Assembly (NCBI RefSeq): GCF_022637455.1
Contig: NZ_CP093341.1
Location: forward strand, 1,922,001 to 1,986,000
Direction of reading: 5' to 3'
DNA: 64,000 bases
DNA from: Lysobacter sp. S4-A87
Lineage (GTDB): Bacteria; Pseudomonadota; Gammaproteobacteria; Xanthomonadales; Xanthomonadaceae
The notes under the pieces were generated by a model. The model worked only from the letters and a program-made list of their open reading frames with translations, had not been told where the DNA came from and made no database searches. Below, one piece after another: positions 49,701 through 58,200 of the stretch. Positions within the stretch are counted from its first letter, which is position 1. The number at the start of each line of letters is the position of its first letter. Position numbers and translations under genes: made by a program.

Positions 49701-51174
49701 TGATGCGGTCGGTGGTGGCTTCCTGGCCAAGAGCAACGCTGTAGTGGTGCGCGGCCTTGGCGTTGGCACCCACCGCGGTGGACTTGGTGGCTGTTGCCTG
49801 CGCATTGACACCCAATGCCGTGGCGTACGTGCCTGCGCCGTTGGCCAGCGAAGATGCACCCAGGGCGGTGTCACCGGCCGTCTTGGCCACTGCCGCGTTA
49901 CCGCCCGCAAAGGTCCAGTCGCCTTCGGCCGAAGCCGAACTGCCGATTGCGATGCCGCTGGTGCCCTTGGCGCTGGCGGCACCGCCCACTGCGACCGAAT
50001 TGCTGCCAGTGGCCACCGAGTCAGCCAGCGAACTGTTTGCGTGGAAGTACTTGTTGCTACCGCCACCACCGCCACCGTTGTTGATGTTGTTGATGGCGGT
50101 GGTGTTGGCGGAGGTGGCTGCATCGAGCTTGCCCAGCGCGGTGCCGACATCGGCGATTCCGGCCTGGCCCTGGATCGTGTACGACGGAGCCTTGATCGAA
50201 CCATCGGCATTGACGCCTGCACCGCCGCCGATCGCTCTCGTCACGCCCTTGAGCTGCGAGATATTGACTGCGTCGGTGTCAGCCGTGCCCTTGGCGACGA
50301 AGGTCACCTGGCGCTGCCACGATGCATTGCCTACCGAGACGCTGTTGATGCGGTCGGTGGTGGAAGCCTGGCCGAGGGCAACACTGTAGTGATGCGTGGC
50401 TTTGGCGCTACCGCCGATTGCGGTGGACTGCGTGGCCGTGGCCTGGGCCTGGGTACCGATTGCCGTAGCCCACTGGCCGCCACCGTTGGCGCTCGCAGAG
50501 GCGCCCAGCGCGACGTCGCCAGATGCCTTGGCGGACGATGCGTTGCCGGCTGCAATGCTCCAGTCGCCTTCGGTCTTGGCCGAGCTGCCGATCGCGATGG
50601 CGCTGGTGCCCTTGGCGTTGGCCGCTACACCCACTGCGACCGAATCCCCACCCTGTGCCATCGAATCGGCGCCGGTCGAGTTGGCGTGGAAGTAAGGCAC
50701 GCTCGTCTTTCCATCGAAGGTCACGTCGCCAATGAACTTGATGTTCGTTCCCTTCAGCTCCAGCGTGCCGTCCTTGTAGCCGGTCACGCGCGCGGTTGCC
50801 ATGTTGAACCCGCCGCCGCCGTAAGTGTCCGCGGCATTGTTCAGCGAGAATGCGGCCGAGGCGTTGGACCCACCAGGAGTACAACCATACTCCATGCCGC
50901 CGGTGACATAGATTCCGTAGGCTCGCGTGTAGCCCGCATACGGATCATTGCCGCTCGGCGAACAGAACTGAAGGCCGCCTACACCAGCCGTCGCTGCGCT
51001 GGCAGCGCCCGGCATTGTCAGCGAGACCATGCCAGTGGCGACGACCACGGCCGCGACCGCCGCCGCGGCTCCCTTGTTCGTGGAGGACTTCTTCTTTCGG
51101 CCGGTGGCCAGTTCAGACGCCACGACCCAGGTATTGGTCGTTGAGTTCCAAACAACGTTGTAGATCGTATTCAT
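46732..51174 (-). CDS. YadA-type trimeric autotransporter adhesin
   Basis: A 1480-residue surface fibre. The N-terminus MNTIYNVVWNSTTNTWVVAS is an extended signal peptide region (ESPR), and a hydrophobic core follows to about residue 60. The passenger is made of YadA-head repeats (SVAVG..A.A.G..AIAIG pattern) alternating with necks and stalks (DTDAVNVSQLKG, VADDEAVNVKQLKG). The last 60-70 residues form the membrane anchor, ending INVTPYVPGHTTVNAGVAGY then FRVGVGYIF. Residues about 160-375 and 375-590 are tandem copies offset by 215 residues. It should mediate adhesion or autoaggregation. The TpgA-like gene follows. GGAG stands about ten bases before ATG 51174. Confidence 0.95.
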   Translation of the reverse strand: MNTIYNVVWNSTTNTWVVASELATGRKKKSSTNKGAAAAVAAVVVATGMVSLTMPGAASAATAGVGGLQFCSPSGNDPYAGYTRAYGIYVTGGMEYGCTPGGSNASAAFSLNNAADTYGGGGFNMATARVTGYKDGTLELKGTNIKFIGDVTFDGKTSVPYFHANSTGADSMAQGGDSVAVGVAANAKGTSAIAIGSSAKTEGDWSIAAGNASSAKASGDVALGASASANGGGQWATAIGTQAQATATQSTAIGGSAKATHHYSVALGQASTTDRINSVSVGNASWQRQVTFVAKGTADTDAVNISQLKGVTRAIGGGAGVNADGSIKAPSYTIQGQAGIADVGTALGKLDAATSANTTAINNINNGGGGGGSNKYFHANSSLADSVATGSNSVAVGGAASAKGTSGIAIGSSASAEGDWTFAGGNAAVAKTAGDTALGASSLANGAGTYATALGVNAQATATKSTAVGANAKAAHHYSVALGQEATTDRINSVSVGNASWQRQVTFVAKGTADTDAVNVSQLKGVTTAIGGGAGVNTDGTIKAPDYVIGGSTVHTVGDAITNIDGRITNVFNGKAGLVQQSAAGANLTVGKDTDGAAVDFTAKAGTTRQLKGVTAGVADTDGVNVKQLNDKLASLPGGSPNAVVYDDASHTLVTLNKGGAATRITNVADGKVEAGSKDAVTGGQLFNAVDGITNAVGEISPKLKYVKFGPSSAQEAAATGSDSVAIGGNAFANGSSALAMGLNSRAAADKAFAAGAGAVANADSALALGAGARAQGANSVALGAGSSVAASENWVVSIGGLTGKRRITNMADGIADSDGATVGQVNKAIDTAMTSKSRLLQATPRATTSSVPVDQLIVAGPTTLGGQIEAKGQNALAIGLNTHATADNAVAVGQNVTAVTKESVGVGQNVVINGERSVVIGSNVSAIADDAAVIGTGAAAEAVGGVAIGKSAAVLSTGTNSVAIGRDTQALAASTVVLGQGSTDDNRANTVSVGSTLGTAVKRQVINVARGTADTDAVNVSQLKGLASAVGGGAAVAADGSVTKPTITVGGNDYATVADAIGAVEAIAGTGDALGVAYDDASKAKVTLNKGAGAVTIANVKAGVADDEAVNVKQLKGAGLVGEDGKAAIAVTYDSDAKDSVTLGSAGKPVKLKNVANATEDDEAINLGQLKSAGLVGGEGSVLDAVTYDVGSNKASVSFGGTNGTVLNNVADGRIEANSRQAVNGGQIAAIKDALEGKITNIDNRVTKIEQNGGGGGSPAYINANGSGDSPKPASAGDTAGVAMGYDSNASGAGASAIGDHATAQGKDSVAVGNNASTSVGGDNSVALGNGSIADRANTVSVGSEGHERTISNVARGNRDNDVATVGQVNETVRDLSASANAYTDKMVNDVWTNLSEELDHSSRQANRGIAAAAALINVTPYVPGHTTVNAGVAGYRGETALGVGVSRWSENGRVNLNAGVSAAQGDEAIFRVGVGYIF

Positions 51175-51744
51175 TGAGGTGCAGCTCCGAGAGCAATAGA
51201 GAAAAACAACAAAAGCCCGTTGCCATCCGTTGTCGGGGCCACAGTGCGACGCGAATTGTCGTGACGCGACCGGGGCTTCACCATCAGAACGACCTCAAGG
51301 AATGCACATTGGGAGTTTCCTCAAAAGCTGTGCGTTAGGAACTTCCTCAATGGATGCCAGCCAGGAATTTCCTCAAGGGATGCGCGCCAGGAACGGCCTC
51401 AGGAGATGCTGATTGCGCCGCTTCGCTCGCTTGCCGACAGGTTGTTTCTCTTCACTGCGCGCGCACGCTGACGTTCGACGTGTCGACCAGTCTCATGACG
51501 TCTGCAGCTGTGACGCCGTCTTCGCGCTGTCACTGCAACGACATGGCGCGGAGTCCAGCGCCTCTCCAGGGCGCGACGAGACTGCATCGTGGACGCCTCA
51601 TAACTGAGAATTGTCTGATTGAATCCGACGACGCGGACGTCATACAGTTTGCTGGCAGTTCAGCGGCATGCACTCTGCGTAGCACGGCGCATGGCGTCCT
51701 TCAGGCAGCCGCCCCCGTGAAGTAAACCTGGCAGCCGCTCCCTG
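51175..51744. other. Intergenic region upstream of the adhesin gene
   Basis: These 570 bases separate divergent genes. Near the adhesin gene is an A-rich stretch (51200-51216; T-rich on the transcribed strand). At 51287-51416 lie five 26-bp tandem repeats, listed separately. From 51417 to 51744 nothing beyond scattered unconvincing short frames was seen. The region is lower in GC than the surrounding genes. Confidence 0.5.
51287..51416. repeat. Five 26-bp tandem repeats upstream of the adhesin gene
   Basis: Units start at 51287, 51313, 51339, 51365 and 51391, an exact 26-base period. The third and fourth units are most alike (GAACTTCCTCAATGGATGCC and GAATTTCCTCAAGGGATGCG); the first, second and fifth are more diverged. 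The constant core is CCTCAA(G/T)GGATGC. They lie 113-242 bases ahead of the adhesin start codon. Period 26 is not a multiple of three, so they are not a coding repeat. Confidence 0.85.
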
Positions 51745-54330
51745 ATGTCAACACAGCCACCTTTCTCTGCCAGCGCACGCTCCGCCCGCAGCCGCAGCGA
51801 CATTAAGCGCACGACAAGTGCTCCACACCCGCGCAGGCGCACTCGCGCCGCACTGGCGCTGGGCCTGATCGGGGCAGTTCTCATCGGTTGCAGTTTCAAC
51901 GGCGGACAGCGCGCCGTCGTGCTTCCGGCGATCGCGGCCGGCAAGAACGGCGTGGCCCAGCTAATCGGTCGCATGCCGTCGGCGGCCACAGCGCCTGGCG
52001 CGATGGACGAACGCGCCACAGCCGCGCCTGTTCACACGCCACTCGCAGTCGCACGCAAGTCATTACCTGCCTCACCCGGCGCCGTGCTGCCTGGCGATGC
52101 GTCGCAGGTCGCAGCGTCGCTGTCGCTTGCTGTTTCGTCGGTGAGCTCCGGGCCGGCATCGGACACCGTCTCGGCGCCATCGAGCGCAGCAGCATCGCCC
52201 TCTGGCACGACCGCTTGGCATGGAGGAATGCTGATCGCTGCGTTGCGGGACTGGTGGCCATTGCTCGCCGCCATTGCTTTGCTGTTGTGGCTCCTGATCG
52301 CATGGCGCAATAGCCGAAATGCCGAACGCGAACGCCGCGACGCTGCCGCGCGGCCGCGTACCATCACCTGGGCGCAGGTGAAGACTCCCGACGCGCAAAG
52401 CATGCACGACGTCGCCGACTTCACTCTCGGCAACCTGCCACTGCCAGAGGTGGCGGTGGCGATGCACATGAGCGCGCCGCGACCATCAACTCCGTCGCCA
52501 TCGTCGACGACGCTGAGACACGACGCAGCGCGCTCGGCCTCCGTCCGCACGAACGCGATCGATTTCACCATCGATGCACCGCTGGTACTGAGCGGCGCAC
52601 TTCCGTCGTGTGTCTCGTGGGTGAACTTCGAGCACATAACACCACCGACGGAAGCGGCCCCGACACGGCGCAGCCCGATCGAGGCGATTGAGCCCGATGA
52701 CGTGGCAACCATCAATCCGATCGAGGAGGAAACCGTGAACAAGAACGTGGGCATGGGCGTGTCCGCACCGGCTGAGGCGTCCACCATGGATGCATCCGAA
52801 CGCGTGGGCCAGGCAAAGCACTGGTTGACGGCCGACCGACCGGAGCAGGCCCTGTCGTCGCTTGCACCTCTGCTCGATGGCGGCGATGCCAGCGGCGAAG
52901 CGTGGACGGTGGCAGGCTGGTCATGGTGGCGCATTGCGCGTGACCGCCCGGACCGGCAGCTGGAGGCTGCCGTGCAGGCCGCATCGGCATTCCGCAATGC
53001 ACTTCGCGTCGAACCAGACCGCGCCAACCTGTTGTCGCGGATGATTGCGCGCTGTCACCAGATGCAGGCTCGTCGCCAGACCGGCACCGCGCGGCTGGCC
53101 AGCCTGGACGAGGCGATCGCCGTCTACGATCGCCATCTGCAGGGGCATACGCGCGACGACGCGGTGCTGCTGGAATGGGCTGAGGCGCTGCACGAGCGCG
53201 CTGCCGCCTCTCCGCGTGACGAACGCGCGCACTGGCTCGACCGCAGTGAACGCGTGATCGACCAGCGCTGGGGCACGACCATGAGCGACGCCGGCGAGCC
53301 GGTGCAATGGCTGTGGATCAACCTCATGCTTGCTCGGGCGGAACTGGTGGACCTGCGTTCGGCCGGGGTGCTGCAAGCGCGGGGCGCCACCTTGCTCCAT
53401 GCCGGAATCGCCCGTTGGGATGCACCGCAACGCGACGCCTGGCTGACCCGTCTGATCGAATCCGAGCGCGCCTATGCACAGCGCCTCAGCGGCGCGGCGC
53501 GCATTGCCCGCCTGCAGGCGACGCAGACCGGAGTCGAAGGCCCGCTTGCCGCGACACGCATCGTCGAACCGCTGCTGGCATGGATCGGCCTGCTCGGCGA
53601 TTGGTCTGCCAGCCTGCACGGCACCGCGGCGCAGGCCAAGCTCAATGAAGCCGAGGCCCTGTTCGCGCGCATCGAGGCGATCTCGCCCGAGGACGGCGCG
53701 CAGGCGCAGTTCGCGCACGCCTATTACCTGCGCATGCGCGCCCGCCGCGAGTTCGGCCTGACCCGCTGGCATACGCTCGAGCAGGCGCTCACGCTGCTGG
53801 CCGGTATCGCACCGGGTGAGCTGCCGCCGGCGCTGGTCGACCTGGAAGCCGCGGAGATCCACCTCGAACAAGCCAGGCTCACCGAAGGCGTCCCGCAGCA
53901 TTCCCACCTTGCTTCGGCAGCGCGGCTGGCCGAAACCGCTGCGCAGGCACCGGAGAACGAGGCACGCGCATTGCTGTGCGCGTTGAAGGCGCTGGTGGCG
54001 ATCGCGCTGTCGCCCGCACAGCTGCCGGCAGAACCGCGGCCGCAGGCGGCGATTCGGATGAAGCAGCTTGCCAGCCGCCTGCTGGACCTCGCGCCGAACG
54101 ACGCCGATGCGTTGCAGATCGTCGCCAGCGTGCACCTGACCAGTGACGAACCGCGCGCGGCCAGCGAGCTGTGCGCCGCGGCCTGGGAAGCCGGCGCTGC
54201 CCGTGCCGACCTGATGCCGATCTGGCGCCAGGCCGATGCGCGCTGGACCAGCACGCTCGACCCGGCCGGACAGGACCCGCACTGGAAGCGCCTGAACCAG
54301 AGCATGCGCATGGCCAACACCACCCTTTGA
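51745..54330 (+). CDS. Large membrane protein with TPR-like C-terminal half
   Basis: The 861-residue product was not assigned to a named family. The N-terminus is basic with a hydrophobic helix (ALALGLIGAVLIGCSF, about 36-51, including a lipobox-like IGC). A Ser/Ala-rich stretch follows, and a second membrane helix (WWPLLAAIALLLWLLIAW, about 168-185). Residues about 345-840 are helical and resemble degenerate tetratricopeptide repeats (RVGQAKHWLTADRPEQALSS, ASLDEAIAVYDRHLQGHTRD, AIRMKQLASRLLDLAPNDAD). It is divergent from the adhesin gene and could be an assembly or scaffold protein for the cell surface. ATG 51745 lacks a clear ribosome site, so the start is uncertain. Confidence 0.72.
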   Translation: MSTQPPFSASARSARSRSDIKRTTSAPHPRRRTRAALALGLIGAVLIGCSFNGGQRAVVLPAIAAGKNGVAQLIGRMPSAATAPGAMDERATAAPVHTPLAVARKSLPASPGAVLPGDASQVAASLSLAVSSVSSGPASDTVSAPSSAAASPSGTTAWHGGMLIAALRDWWPLLAAIALLLWLLIAWRNSRNAERERRDAAARPRTITWAQVKTPDAQSMHDVADFTLGNLPLPEVAVAMHMSAPRPSTPSPSSTTLRHDAARSASVRTNAIDFTIDAPLVLSGALPSCVSWVNFEHITPPTEAAPTRRSPIEAIEPDDVATINPIEEETVNKNVGMGVSAPAEASTMDASERVGQAKHWLTADRPEQALSSLAPLLDGGDASGEAWTVAGWSWWRIARDRPDRQLEAAVQAASAFRNALRVEPDRANLLSRMIARCHQMQARRQTGTARLASLDEAIAVYDRHLQGHTRDDAVLLEWAEALHERAAASPRDERAHWLDRSERVIDQRWGTTMSDAGEPVQWLWINLMLARAELVDLRSAGVLQARGATLLHAGIARWDAPQRDAWLTRLIESERAYAQRLSGAARIARLQATQTGVEGPLAATRIVEPLLAWIGLLGDWSASLHGTAAQAKLNEAEALFARIEAISPEDGAQAQFAHAYYLRMRARREFGLTRWHTLEQALTLLAGIAPGELPPALVDLEAAEIHLEQARLTEGVPQHSHLASAARLAETAAQAPENEARALLCALKALVAIALSPAQLPAEPRPQAAIRMKQLASRLLDLAPNDADALQIVASVHLTSDEPRAASELCAAAWEAGAARADLMPIWRQADARWTSTLDPAGQDPHWKRLNQSMRMANTTL

Positions 54331-54342
54331 GGCACCGCGCAT

Positions 54343-54409
54343 GAAGCAACCGGATCCGAAGCAGACGATCTGAAGCAAGCCAGTTCGAAGCACTCCGATT
54401 TGAAACCGA
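54343..54409 (+). repeat. Short 15-base tandem repeat between TPR and FkbM genes
   Basis: GAAGCAACCGGATCC, GAAGCAGACGATCT, GAAGCAAGCCAGTTC, GAAGCACTCCGATTT and a partial GAAACCGAC follow head to tail (54343, 54358, 54372, 54387, 54402). The second unit is one base short. They fill half of the 135-base gap between the two genes and contain no sustained reading frame. Confidence 0.65.
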
Positions 54410-54465
54410 CCCACCGCCAGCTGCACCGACCCGCCGCCCCACCGTAATTACCCAGGACCTCCCCC

Positions 54466-55221
54466 ATGGATACCCCCGCACTCTCCCTCGACGGCGTTCA
54501 GCGCCTCTGGAAAACCCGCTACGGCGTCACCGCTTCCGTCTCACTCGACAACCTCGCCGCGCGCTCGCTGCACAGCTACGGTGAATGGGCCGAGCAGGAA
54601 CTCGATCTGCTCAGTGGCCTGATCCAGGAAGGACACAGCGTGCTCGAGTTCGGTGGCGACTACGGCGCGCATGCGCTGTGGCTGTCGCGCACTGTCGGCG
54701 AGAAGGGCCAGGTGCACGTCGCCGAACCGCGCCGCCTCGAGTTTCAGCAGTTGTGCGCCAACGTCGCGCTCAACGGTCTGGTCAACGTGCACACGCATTC
54801 GGTATGGCTGGGACGCGAGACCGCCACCACCCGCCAGCTCGACGCTCGCCCGAATCGCAACGGCAACGACGGCGAGCGCGTGCGCTGCGCCAGCATCGAC
54901 AGCCTCGCAATGGACGGCCTGAACCTGATCAAGGTCAACCTGCCCGGCACGCTGGTCGCGCTGCTGCAGGGCGCCGACGAATCGGTTCGCCGCTTCCGCC
55001 CGACGATCTATGTGCGCCTGGGCGGGATCGAGCAGGCTGCGGCCGAAGTGAAGGCCCTCAAGGACGCCGGCTACCGCTGCTGGTCGCACCTGCCGTACCT
55101 TTACAGCGCCGACAACCATGCCGGCAACAGCGACAACCGGTTCCCGGGCATGGTCCACCAGAACGTCATTGCCACACCGATCGAGGCCCGGCTGGAGTTC
55201 GATCGCCTGCGCGAGATCTGA
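54466..55221 (+). CDS. FkbM-family methyltransferase
   Basis: A 251-residue SAM-dependent methyltransferase. The SAM-binding loop is HSVLEFGGDYGAHALWLSRT (about 58-77); it is followed by VHVAEPRRLEFQQLCANVAL, which carries the acidic residue of strand 2, and by RCASIDSLAMDGLNLIKVNL, the usual FkbM motif 'DxLxxxxxxxIKID' in slightly altered form. FkbM enzymes O-methylate sugars or secondary metabolites. ATG 54466 is preceded by AGGACCTCCCCC, a modest ribosome site. It follows the TPR protein by 135 bases and converges on the sensor kinase. Surface glycan modification is a guess from context. Confidence 0.82.
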   Translation: MDTPALSLDGVQRLWKTRYGVTASVSLDNLAARSLHSYGEWAEQELDLLSGLIQEGHSVLEFGGDYGAHALWLSRTVGEKGQVHVAEPRRLEFQQLCANVALNGLVNVHTHSVWLGRETATTRQLDARPNRNGNDGERVRCASIDSLAMDGLNLIKVNLPGTLVALLQGADESVRRFRPTIYVRLGGIEQAAAEVKALKDAGYRCWSHLPYLYSADNHAGNSDNRFPGMVHQNVIATPIEARLEFDRLREI

Positions 55222-55274
55222 TACGTTCGCCGCCGGCAGCGTGTCACTGCGAACGTTGTCGGCGGTTTCGCGGG

Positions 55275-58200
55275 CTAGTTCACCGCTCTTGATACGGGGC
55301 GTCCGGGGTCGAGCGTGGCAATCACCGTTTCCAGGTGGCCGATCCGGGCATCCAGCATCGATCGCCGCTGCGTGTGATCCAGGTGCGACATTCGCAACGG
55401 ATCGCGGTCCCCTTCAGCCAGCAGCAACAGGGCACCGTCGATGCGGTGGAGGATGTCGCGCTGCAGGGCCTCGTCGCCCGCCTCGACGGCCACATCCAGC
55501 GCCGCCATGTCGCGGCGGCTCGAATCCAGCAGACCCTCCAGTACTTCGCGCAGCGACGCTTCGCCGCCGAACAGCTCGGTCAGCCGCGCCAGCTTGCGGC
55601 TGGTCCGCGACGATATGGGCGTGATCTCGGGAACCGGCTCCGGCAGCGCGTGCTGCAGGTGGGTCGACAACTTCCTGTCGAGATCGAGCATTTGCACCGG
55701 CTTGGCCAGGAAGTCGTCCATGCCGGCGTCGTGGCAACGCCGCACCTCCTCGGGCAAGGCACTGGCCGACAGCGCGACGATGGGCAGATGGCGACCCGTT
55801 CCGGCTTCCTGCTCGCGGATCCGTCGCGTCAGTGCGAAACCGTCCAGCAGCGGCATGTGGCAGTCGCTTATCAGCAAGTCGTAGCTCTGCAGCGTCAACG
55901 CCTCCAGCGCCTGCTCGCCATCCTCCACCAGGGTGTGCGCGTAGCCCAGGCGTTCGAGCTGGCGGGCGATGACGGCGCGGTTGGTCATATGGTCCTCGGC
56001 AACGAGGATGCGTGCCGCGCGTGGTGCATACATGCCGGGTTGCGGCAACGCGCCATTGGGCGGCTCCAGGCCCAGCGCCGCGCAGCAGGCTTCGGCGGCG
56101 GCCGCCGTCAGCAGCGGGCTGCCGCTCAACGACACCTCGCCGTCATCCACCTGGAATCCGCGCACATCGGCCGAGTCGACCAGGCACAGGTAGCGCGCGC
56201 CGTCAGGCAGGCAGCCTTCGCGGACAAGCTCGATGTCGACCACGAACAACTCGGCGTCGCTGGCCTGCGCCTCGCGCAGTTCGTCCGGGCCGACCTCCAT
56301 CAGGTTGAAGCCGAGCGTCGACAGCGTGTTGGCCAACTCCCGCTCGAACATCGGGTCGCGCGTGCACAGCAGCGCCGTCTTGCCGACAATCTTCTCGTGC
56401 GGCTCGACATCGCTGACGATCGGCAGCGACAGCTCCAGCGTCGAGGTCGTGCCCTGCCCGCGCGTGCTGGCGACATGGACTGAGCCGCCCATCATCTGCG
56501 CCAGGCGCTGGCAGATCGAAAGCCCCAGCCCGGTGCCACCGAAACGACGGCTGATCGAATCGTCCGCCTGCACGAACGGCTGGAACAATCGTGCCAGCTG
56601 CTGCGGCTCGATGCCGATGCCGGTGTCGGTGATTCTGATGCGGATTCGCTGCAGGCCGTGCTCCTCGCCTGCCAGCTCGATGCGCAGTTCGACATGGCCC
56701 GACTCGGTGAACTTGAGCGCGTTGCTGACCAGGTTGGTGATCACCTGTCGGATGCGTACCGCATCGCCCTGGTGCGTGCCGGCCAGGCGCCAGTCGATGG
56801 TCGCGTACAGGCGCACGCGCTTCTCGTGCGCGCGCGCCGAGAACAGGCCCATGACGTTGTCGGCGACGGTGCGCAGGTCGAACGGGTTCAGGTCCAGGTC
56901 CAGGCGCCCGGACTCGATCCGCGAGAAGTCGAGCACGTCGTCGAGGATCTGCAGCAGCGATCCGGCCGAGTCCTGGACCATGCCGAGCATGCGCGCCTGC
57001 TCGCGATCCATCGGCGCGTGCGCCATCAGCTCGACCAGGCCCAGCACACCGGCCATGGGCGTGCGGATCTCGTGGCTCATCATCGCCAGGAAACTGCTGC
57101 GCGCCAACACCGCCGCCCGCGCGGCGTCGGTGGCTTCGACCAGCGCCTGCGCCTGCTGCTTCTCGTCGGTGATGTCGGCGAAGTAGATGCACCACACCAC
57201 ACTGCCGTCGGCCTCGCGCCGTGGCGTGCCGCTGGATGCACGCGTCCAGCGCATCTCGCCCTTGACCCGCATGCGGAACTCGACCTCGTGGCGGGTACCG
57301 CTGGCAACGATCTCGTTGATCGCGGCCAGCACGTGGTCGGGCTCTTCCTGGACAGGAAGTGGCCCGACTGGGTCGGGCTCGCCCGTAGCGACCGCGTGCA
57401 TGCGCCGCCCGGACCTGAGCAGCTCCGAGCGCGACCTCCCGAACAGCGCCTGGGTCTGTCCGGCGATGTAGTCGTACACGATCCGGCCGCCGGGCTGCAC
57501 GCTGATGCGCAGGATCACGCCCGGCAGGCGGTCGTTGGTATCGATCAGGCGCTGTTCGGATGCACGCGCACGCGCCTCGGCCTCGCGGATGTCGCTTACA
57601 TCGACCAGCGTGCCAAGCAGGCCACCGACCTGGTCCGGGGCGAGATTGAACCGATGCAGCCAGAGGATGACGTCGCGCGGCTTGCCCTGCGGTTGCAGCG
57701 GCGGCAGCCGCAACTCCATGCGTCGCCTGCGGCCGGTGACGAGCACACCGACATCCATCCGGTTTGCCTCCTCCTCGTCGCTCGGATTCAGGTGGTGCGT
57801 CTGCGCGAGCGTGCGGTTGAGCAACTGCATGCGCGTCACCGCGAACATCGACTCGTAAGCTTCGTTCACCGCCTGGTAGCGACCCTCGACGTCCTTGACG
57901 AACACCGGATGCGGGATGGTCTCCAGCAGGCTTTGCTGGAAGCGAAGCTGCGCGGCCAGCTCCGACTCCGCCTTGGCATGTGCGCGCCACGCGCTGCGCA
58001 GCCGCGCATACGCCACCGCACCAACCAGCAGGATCACTCCGCCCGTCACCAGCCCGGCCATCACCCATGGCCACGGCACGCCATAGCGGTACTCGGTGGT
58101 CAGCCAACGACTGCGGATCGACTGGTGCTCGGCCTCGGTCACCTGCGCCAGCACGCGGTTCACCAGCGGCAGCAACCTGGCATGCTCGGGCGTGATGCCG

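Noticed and set aside
46666-51144. A 1492-codon open frame antisense to the adhesin gene
   Set aside because: It mirrors the adhesin frame over its whole length, has no recognisable domain and is the kind of antisense frame expected in high-GC repetitive DNA. The minus-strand product has ESPR, head repeats and anchor.
51180-51235. An attenuator hairpin with T-run in the adhesin leader
   Set aside because: On the minus strand only four base pairs (CCCG/CGGG) form before the T-rich stretch, too weak to call a terminator.
51287-51416. A CRISPR array
   Set aside because: The units are contiguous 26-base repeats with no spacers, the repeats are degenerate, and there are no cas genes.
55225-55272. 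Terminator between the FkbM and kinase genes
   Set aside because: CCGCCGGCAGCG and CGTTGTCGGCGG pair imperfectly and no T-run follows on either strand.
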